Positions 59,576-64,000 of a DNA stretch of 64,000 nucleotides are shown piece by piece. Origin of the DNA: Natronosalvus halobius (GTDB lineage Archaea; Halobacteriota; Halobacteria; Halobacteriales; Natrialbaceae). Under the pieces are notes generated by a model. It was not told where the DNA came from, did no database searches, and worked only from the letters and a program-made list of their open reading frames with translations. The position numbers were made by a program, and so were the translations under genes. Location: contig NZ_CP099997.1 in the NCBI RefSeq assembly GCF_024138145.1, positions 1,488,001 through 1,552,000 of the forward strand, read 5' to 3'. Position 1 is the stretch's first letter; each line of letters begins with the position of its first letter.

Positions 59576-60727
59576 ATGGATTTCGGACTCACCGACGAAC
59601 AACAACAGATCCGCGAGGAAGTCAGGCGCTTCGCCGAAAACGAGGTCAAACCGGTCGCGACCGAGTACGACGTCGAGGAGAAGTATCCCCACGACGTCGT
59701 CGAGAAGGCCGCCGAGATGGGGCTGACCGGCGCCTACATCCCGATGGAGTACGGCGGCGCGGGCTACTCGATCCTGGACACCGCCATCATCACCGAGGAA
59801 CTGTTCGCCGTCGATCCCGGCATCGCGCTCTCGATCGTCGCCACCTCCTTTGGCTGTGAGGCGATCATGAACTTCGGGACCGAAGAACAGAAAGAAGAGT
59901 TCCTGGAGCCTGTTGCGCTGGGTGAAGCGGTTTCGGGCGCCGCGATTTCGGAACCCGACACCGGTTCGGACGTCTCCTCCGTCTCCACGCGCGCCGAGAA
60001 GGACGGCGACGAGTGGGTCATCAACGGCAACAAGATGTGGATCACCAACGGCACGGTCGCCGACTTCCTCGTCGTCCTTACGAAGACGAACCCCGACGCC
60101 GAGGGCCGCTACAACGGCTTCAGCCAGTTTATCGTCGAGACCGACCGCGATGGCGTCTCGACCGAGAAGATCACCGGCAAACTCGGCATTCGAGCGTCGG
60201 ACACCGCAGAAGTGATCCTGGACGACGTGCGCGTCCCCGAAGAGAACCTGGTCGGCACGAAAGACGCCGCTTTCCTCCAGCAGATGCAGTTCTTCGACGA
60301 GACTCGCACCGCCGTCGCGGCACAGGGCGTTGGCATCGCCAAAGGGGCCACCGAGGCTGCCCTCGAGTACGCCCAGGATCGCGAGCAGTTCGGTAAGTCC
60401 ATCTCAGAGTTCCAGGCTATTCAGCACAAGCTCGCCGATATGGCGACCAAGACCGAGGCCGCCCGCAACCTGACCTACAAGGCCGCCTGGAACGTCGACC
60501 AGGGCGAGGACATCACGCAGCTGGCCTCGATGGCCAAGGAGTACGCCTCTCGCGTCGCCGTCGACGTCGCCGACGAGGCCGTCCAGATCCACGGTGGGGC
60601 TGGCTACGTCAACGACTTCCCCGTCGAACGGCTCTACCGCGACGCGAAGATCACCCAGATCTACGAGGGCACGACGGAGATACAGAAGAACATCATCGCC
60701 CGCGAGATGCTCGGGAAAGGGTTCTAA
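59576..60727 (+). CDS. Acyl-CoA dehydrogenase
   Basis: The 383-residue protein has the standard flavoenzyme order: N-terminal helices ([17 protein letters not shown] region), [66 protein letters not shown], and the C-terminal helix ending [35 protein letters not shown] with the catalytic Glu in YEGTTEIQ. It oxidises acyl-CoA to enoyl-CoA with FAD, passing electrons to ETF. It is divergent from the HCDH/ECH gene, forming a beta-oxidation locus. Confidence 0.95.
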   Translation: MDFGLTDEQQQIREEVRRFAENEVKPVATEYDVEEKYPHDVVEKAAEMGLTGAYIPMEYGGAGYSILDTAIITEELFAVDPGIALSIVATSFGCEAIMNFGTEEQKEEFLEPVALGEAVSGAAISEPDTGSDVSSVSTRAEKDGDEWVINGNKMWITNGTVADFLVVLTKTNPDAEGRYNGFSQFIVETDRDGVSTEKITGKLGIRASDTAEVILDDVRVPEENLVGTKDAAFLQQMQFFDETRTAVAAQGVGIAKGATEAALEYAQDREQFGKSISEFQAIQHKLADMATKTEAARNLTYKAAWNVDQGEDITQLASMAKEYASRVAVDVADEAVQIHGGAGYVNDFPVERLYRDAKITQIYEGTTEIQKNIIAREMLGKGF

Positions 60728-60750
60728 GACCCACCTTTTATTCTGTCGTT

Positions 60751-61002
60751 CGAAAGAGCGAGCTCTTTCGTGATGACGAAACGCCGAAGGCGTTTCGAAC
60801 CACGGTCTGCTTCGCTGACGGCTTCGCCGCACAGCGAAGCGTCTCTCGATAAGAGCTGGACCAAAAGCACTCCTCACTCTCAGTGCTCGCTCGTCGGCCC
60901 GCTCGCTTACTGCGTTCGCTCGCGGTAGTGATGCTGTGATTGCCTGCCCTTCCCTGTTGAGCGAACGCGACGCGTTCGCGATGCTCGAAAACGCGCGCGT
61001 TT
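60751..61002. other. Hairpin-rich non-coding region
   Basis: The 384-base gap 60728-61111 has no supported gene. Perfect stems stand out: CGAAAGAG/CTCTTTCG (60751-60770, loop of 4), CGAAACGCC/GGCGTTTCG (60777-60797, loop 3), GCTTCGCTG/CAGCGAAGC (60809-60840) with a nested CGGC/GCCG, GCACT/AGTGC (60867-60886), GCGAACGCG/CGCGTTCGC (60961-60979, loop 1), and the self-complementary AAACGCGCGCGTTT (60989-61002). They could act as terminators for the acyl-CoA dehydrogenase gene or belong to a structured RNA. Confidence 0.6.
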
Positions 61003-61111
61003 CCGTTGGAGCGCCCGCCTCTCGCTGTCGCTCGAGCCGCATGCTCGGCCACTACCGTCTCGTCGGGTTGTGATTGCATCGTCCCTCGAGCGGGGAGTCG
61101 GGAACGTTCGA

Positions 61112-61594
61112 TTACTCCAGTGAGGACGTATCGAAATCGGAGTCCGAACCACCGTCGTCACTATCTGAATCCGTGTCCGTATCACCGTCGTCGCTATCCG
61201 AATCTGAGTCCGTATCGCCGTCGTCGCTATCTGAATCTGAGTCCGTATCGCCGTCATCGCTATCTGAATCTGAGTCCGTATCCGAATCCGTATCGCCATC
61301 ACCCGTGATTCGGTCATCGAAACCGCTGTCGACGGCCGTTTTGTCCGGCGTTTCATCCGGTGGTTCACCCTCGTTCCCACCCACGTCATCCGCTATCGAC
61401 GGATCCCGCTCGAGCACGTAGAACAGCACGGGCGGCACAACGTAGACGCCAATCGCGAGCACGGCGAAGAGCGAATCGACGAACACCAGGAGCGCAAAGA
61501 TGGCGAACGCCGCCGCGGCCGCCGTGTGGATTCCCGTCCTGGTGTACTTGAGGTAGAACCTCCAGAGGCCGTGAAGCCAGCCGTTCACGCTCAT
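61112..61594 (-). CDS. Two-TM protein with Ser-Asp repeat tail
   Basis: The 160-residue protein has MSVNGWLHGLWRFYLKYTRTG, two hydrophobic segments (IHTAAAAAFAIFALLVFVDSLF and VLAIGVYVVPPVLFYVLE), an acidic linker, and a C-terminal tail of Asp-Ser-Asp repeats in which an 11-residue unit (DGDTDSDSDSD) recurs about four times. The unit is encoded by a 33-bp tandem repeat (about 61154-61290). The tail is probably disordered and highly negative, on one face of the membrane. No family beyond haloarchaeal small membrane proteins is recognised. Confidence 0.8.
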   Translation of the reverse strand: MSVNGWLHGLWRFYLKYTRTGIHTAAAAAFAIFALLVFVDSLFAVLAIGVYVVPPVLFYVLERDPSIADDVGGNEGEPPDETPDKTAVDSGFDDRITGDGDTDSDTDSDSDSDDGDTDSDSDSDDGDTDSDSDSDDGDTDTDSDSDDGGSDSDFDTSSLE

Positions 61595-61877
61595 ACCCTA
61601 CTTACGGGAACCAGCGGGAACCCTCTTTCGCGTGATCTTCCCTCTCTCGGGTGGGCCGTCTCCTCATATACGAACCCGCCCAGTCGCAATGTAGCTTCCC
61701 GCCGACGCCGCGTTCTTCCTCGTCCCGGCGCCACCGACGATGAGGGCGAAGCGAGTCGTGAGATCGGCACACGATAACTCTCGACCGATTCAGCCGACCA
61801 TTCCAGGAGCGGTCGTTCCCGCTTGCAACAGACGGCTGCTGTTATTTGCCGCTGGGTGATGGACGATAACGCGCATC

Positions 61878-61976
61878 ATGTCAGACGAACACGAGTGCAA
61901 CCTCTGTGGATCCACGTTCGACTCAGAAGAAGAATTACAGACGCACAACCAGGAGGAACACCGGGACGAGATGTAA
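61878..61976 (+). CDS. 32-residue C2H2 zinc-finger microprotein
   Basis: ATG at 61878 opens 32 codons: MSDEHECNLCGSTFDSEEEL and QTHNQEEHRDEM. The ligands fit C-x2-C-x12-H-x4-H, a classic C2H2 finger. The rest is acidic. A TTATTT element about 36 bases upstream is a possible promoter. Haloarchaea contain many one-domain zinc-finger proteins under 70 residues, with unknown but sometimes regulatory roles. The gene stands alone, 283 bases after the two-TM gene. Confidence 0.75.
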   Translation: MSDEHECNLCGSTFDSEEELQTHNQEEHRDEM

Positions 61977-62020
61977 AAGGGAACCCAACGCTCGAGACGA
62001 AAGATGACGACGTACCATTC

Positions 62021-62064
62021 GATGAACGAGGACAGACGGGTCGATGAACGAGGACAGACGGGTC
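62021..62064. repeat. 22-bp direct tandem duplication
   Basis: The unit beginning GATGAACGAGGACAGACGGG and ending TC occurs twice in tandem (62021-62042, 62043-62064) in the gap after the zinc-finger gene. A 40-codon ORF through it is not supported. Confidence 0.85.
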
Positions 62065-62186
62065 GATTCACAACCGGCATCGAAATAGCCCGGGCGCCCC
62101 GTCCTCGCGCCCGGCCGAACTCGCCCGCGTTCACGGGATGAGAAGCTGATCACCTCGAGTTAGCGCCACGAAAACGGCGTTTTGGG

Positions 62187-62624
62187 CTACGCGTCGTCCG
62201 TGTGTCGCTCGAGTTCCTCCGCCGCCCGAATCTCGGGTGGCTTCTCGAGCCGTTCGTCGACCGCCTTCCAGACCGGTTGCTCCTCGAGGAGGCCGTGGCG
62301 CTCGAGCAAATCGTAGCCCTCGTGAGTCAACCCGTAGAACGTCGACGGGAGGTCCCGTTTCCGCTCGCCTTTCGGGAGCGTGATCTTCTCGACGACGCCG
62401 GCCTCGACCAGCTCCTGGAGGTGGTACTCGATGGTACTCCGTTTGACGTCCGGATTGCGGTAGTCGAACTCGCGAACGCTGAGGGACTCCTTCGGGTGAC
62501 CGAGGATGTCGCTGAGCAGCGCCGCTCGCGTCGGTTGGGTGATGAGCCGCAAGCGGTCCCACTCCGTACTCTCAACACTTGCGTCCGCTGTCGACGGGTC
62601 GGGTGCGTGGGCGTCGTGGGACAT
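62187..62624 (-). CDS. Winged-helix transcriptional regulator (ArsR-like)
   Basis: The 145-residue protein has a disordered N-terminus, then WDRLRLITQPTRAALLSDILGHPKESLSVREFDYRNPDVKRSTIEYHLQELVEAGVVEKI with the recognition helix at KRSTIEYHLQEL, and a wing and extension (DLPSTFYGLTHEGYDLLERHGLL). The form suits a haloarchaeal PadR/ArsR-like regulator. It is divergent from the gene at 62827; between them lie four 15-bp iterons. Target is unknown, but these iterons are likely operators. Confidence 0.85.
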   Translation of the reverse strand: MSHDAHAPDPSTADASVESTEWDRLRLITQPTRAALLSDILGHPKESLSVREFDYRNPDVKRSTIEYHLQELVEAGVVEKITLPKGERKRDLPSTFYGLTHEGYDLLERHGLLEEQPVWKAVDERLEKPPEIRAAEELERHTDDA

Positions 62625-62695
62625 GGCTATCGATCCCTACGTCGACTGTCGGTTTAATCGTTTGGGTCCAGACTGTGATAGTCGTGACTATATTG

Positions 62696-62755
62696 GTTGT
62701 AACTGAAGCGATTGTAACTGAAACGGTTGTAACTGAAACGATCGCAACTAAATCG
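62696..62755. repeat. Four 15-bp iterons in a divergent promoter region
   Basis: The consensus GTTGTAACTGAAACG appears four times head to tail: 62696 (one change), 62711 (first base A), 62726 (exact) and 62741 (four changes: ATCGCAACTAAATCG). They sit in the 202-base gap between the ArsR-like gene and the plus-strand gene at 62827. Dyads such as GTGATAGTC/GACTA... (62676-62690) lie just upstream. The arrangement suggests protein binding sites. Confidence 0.8.
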
Positions 62756-62826
62756 AGGATCCCAACGTTGATTGCCGAACGAACCGACACCACTATTCCA
62801 CGGCATTTCGTCCGATAAATACGACA

Positions 62827-63396
62827 ATGGACGAAGACGACCGACTCGAGGCCGTCGACGACGTGCTCGAAATCCTCGAGACGACGGCTGACCGGTCGCT
62901 GACGCCGGAGGACGTACAGGCCCTGAAACGGGCCGTCTTCGAGGATCACGACACGTTTACCCGCGTGCTCTACAGCGATCGATCCTACTTCGTCATCGGG
63001 AGCTACGGCGACGAGGAAGAGACGCGACTGGCCGCAGTCCAGGACGTTCTCGACGAGCGTCGATCCAACGATCACGCATTTCTGATGAAGGAAGTCCCCG
63101 AGTTCACGGCGAACTTCGCGCTCAAGTTTCACGTGCTCGTTCGTCGGGCCGACACCGTCGTCGGCGTCTTCGAACACAACCGCGGCGGTCACGAGTGGGA
63201 GGCTGGAGCGCTGTCGAACCCGCCGTTGCGAGAGAAGACGTGGGCGTTGAAGCGCGCGTACGGGGATCGAGAGGCCGAGTACGCGGCGTTCGATGCAATG
63301 ATCGCCCACTTCTTCGAGTTGCTGGACGAAGAAGGACGGCTCTTCGAGTGGTCGACCGAAACGGAACTCCGCGAGCGAACGGAGTCGATTCCGTAG
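62827..63396 (+). CDS. Conserved haloarchaeal protein of unknown function
   Basis: The 189-residue protein is acidic, with an N-terminal helical region (DDRLEAVDDVLEILETTADRSLTPEDVQALKRAVFEDHDTF) followed by alternating strands and helices (LYSDRSYFVIGSYGDEEETRL, AFLMKEVPEFTANFALKFHVLVRRADTVVGVFEHN) and helical C-terminus. There are no membrane segments and no known motif. It is divergent from the winged-helix gene and next to the Bat-like gene. I do not recognise the family. Confidence 0.8.
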   Translation: MDEDDRLEAVDDVLEILETTADRSLTPEDVQALKRAVFEDHDTFTRVLYSDRSYFVIGSYGDEEETRLAAVQDVLDERRSNDHAFLMKEVPEFTANFALKFHVLVRRADTVVGVFEHNRGGHEWEAGALSNPPLREKTWALKRAYGDREAEYAAFDAMIAHFFELLDEEGRLFEWSTETELRERTESIP

Positions 63397-63447
63397 TCTC
63401 CCACTCCCGCAGGAACCCTTTTTGTCCGCTGCCCCGTACTCCTCTCA

Positions 63448-64000
63448 ATGAGAGAGTTCGTCTTCGCCCTCGAGTACGACCCCGGGACCAACCCCGTAGC
63501 GGACGTACTCGCGGATCACCCCGACACGCGGATTCGGTCGCTGTCGTGTCACGTCACCCCCGACAGCCTCTGGCGGGTCGACCACGCGACCGGCCCGACC
63601 GAGGCCCTCGAGACCCTCGAGGCCGCCTACCAGGACGCCGCCTACTTCGCGGACTGCCTCGTCAGGGACGACTGCGGAGCCTCCTGTGAGACCCAGATCC
63701 TGGATCGAGCGAGCGACACGCGCATCGTCTACACGTTCTGGGAGCGGACGGACGAGTGCACATCGGTTCCCCACCTGGCGCTCGAGCACTTCGGGCCCGG
63801 GATACTGTTCGAAACCGACCGAGAGGGGCGACGTCACCGCTGGCGGATCGTCCTCGGCGACGAGGCACCCATCCACGACTTCTTCGATGCGCTCGACGCC
63901 GAGGTCGGCGAGTGTACGGGGATCGAGATGCTGCGCCTGACCGATGTGGATCCCGACCGCTCGCTCGAGGCCGGCCCCGACGACGGGCTGGGACTGTCGA
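63448..64000 (+). CDS. Bat-like regulator, N-terminal part (runs off the right edge)
   Basis: ATG at 63448 opens 184 codons that continue past the window edge. The N-terminal sequence MREFVFALEYDPGTNPVADVLADHP and later RSLSCHVTPDSLWRVDHATGPTEALETLEAAYQDAAYFADCLV, HRWRIVLGDEAPIHDFFDALDAE match the N-terminal domain of haloarchaeal bacterio-opsin-activator-type HTH regulators. The HTH-10 domain expected at the C-terminus would begin just past the edge (the fragment ends GLGLS). It is probably a transcription factor. Five cysteines (for example DDCGASCE) may give redox response. Confidence 0.75.
   Translation, partial: MREFVFALEYDPGTNPVADVLADHPDTRIRSLSCHVTPDSLWRVDHATGPTEALETLEAAYQDAAYFADCLVRDDCGASCETQILDRASDTRIVYTFWERTDECTSVPHLALEHFGPGILFETDREGRRHRWRIVLGDEAPIHDFFDALDAEVGECTGIEMLRLTDVDPDRSLEAGPDDGLGLS

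Noticed and set aside
60751..61002. tRNA or rRNA gene in the hairpin region
   Set aside because: No cloverleaf or T-loop consensus (GTTCRANYC) was found; the stems are separate hairpins.
62022..62141. 40-codon ORF across the 22-bp duplication
   Set aside because: Arg/Pro-rich composition and no promoter or start context; better explained by the repeat.

Overview
The window is chromosomal DNA of a halophilic archaeon, most likely a member of the Natrialbaceae-type haloarchaea. The DNA is GC-rich. Nearly every protein is acidic (Asp/Glu rich, Lys poor). Many genes look leaderless, with a TATA-like box 25-30 bases before the start codon. Several families are haloarchaeal hallmarks: a standalone TFB, a HalOD1 domain, Bat-type HTH proteins, a J-domain ferredoxin, F420-type PPOX proteins and very small zinc-finger proteins. 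No tRNA, rRNA, insertion sequence, integrase or CRISPR array was seen, so this is host chromosome rather than a recognisable mobile island.

Layout. 1-9.8 kb: an SRPBCC protein, small conserved proteins, a LEA/WHy surface protein, a frameshifted small gene, PhoU-like regulator, NAD kinase-like protein, CinA-like protein, an HTH regulator and a GAF-PAS3 histidine kinase. 10-18.5 kb: a J-domain/2Fe-2S ferredoxin bracketed by two different 26-bp tandem repeat arrays, a MutS-related ATPase, a 5'-nucleotidase-like phosphoesterase, a response regulator, TFB with an abutting winged-helix gene, a HalOD1 protein and an endonuclease III-like glycosylase. 18.6-25 kb: the most interesting block, a tightly overlapping three-gene cassette (RadA-like protein without a P-loop, a small helical protein with an Asp-Thr tail, and a B-family DNA polymerase with an altered motif C) preceded by iterated CGGAAA motifs and divergent from the glycosylase. 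It is followed by a kinase remnant, a response regulator and a receiver-GAF-HTH regulator. 25-43 kb: an ABC exporter, PPOX proteins, an ion channel, DUF420 protein, a creatininase/FAD-oxidoreductase pair, Hsp20, a radical SAM-HhH protein next to a TRAM protein, MBL hydrolase, methyltransferase, glycosyltransferase and purKE. 43.3-53.8 kb: an eleven-gene respiratory complex I operon (nuoA, B, CD, H, I, J1, J2, K, L, M, N) without the NADH-input genes nuoEFG. 53.9-64 kb: an RCK-DHH phosphoesterase, a CBS-ParB protein, a Nudix hydrolase, divergent beta-oxidation genes, a hairpin-rich gap, small proteins, HTH regulators and a truncated Bat-like gene at the edge.

How the genes work together: the Nuo complex would couple an electron donor other than NADH (ferredoxin or another carrier) to menaquinone reduction and ion pumping, and the acyl-CoA dehydrogenase and HCDH/ECH fusion feed it electrons from fatty acids. 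The glycosylase, MutS-like ATPase and PolB2 cassette form a DNA maintenance neighbourhood. Two-component proteins (one kinase, one kinase remnant, three receivers) suggest phosphorelay control. A recurring oddity is tandem repetition: non-coding arrays with periods of 7, 8, 12, 15, 19, 22 and 26 bp, and in-frame arrays coding for Asp-Thr, Gly-Ser, Ser-Ala and Ser-Asp tracts.
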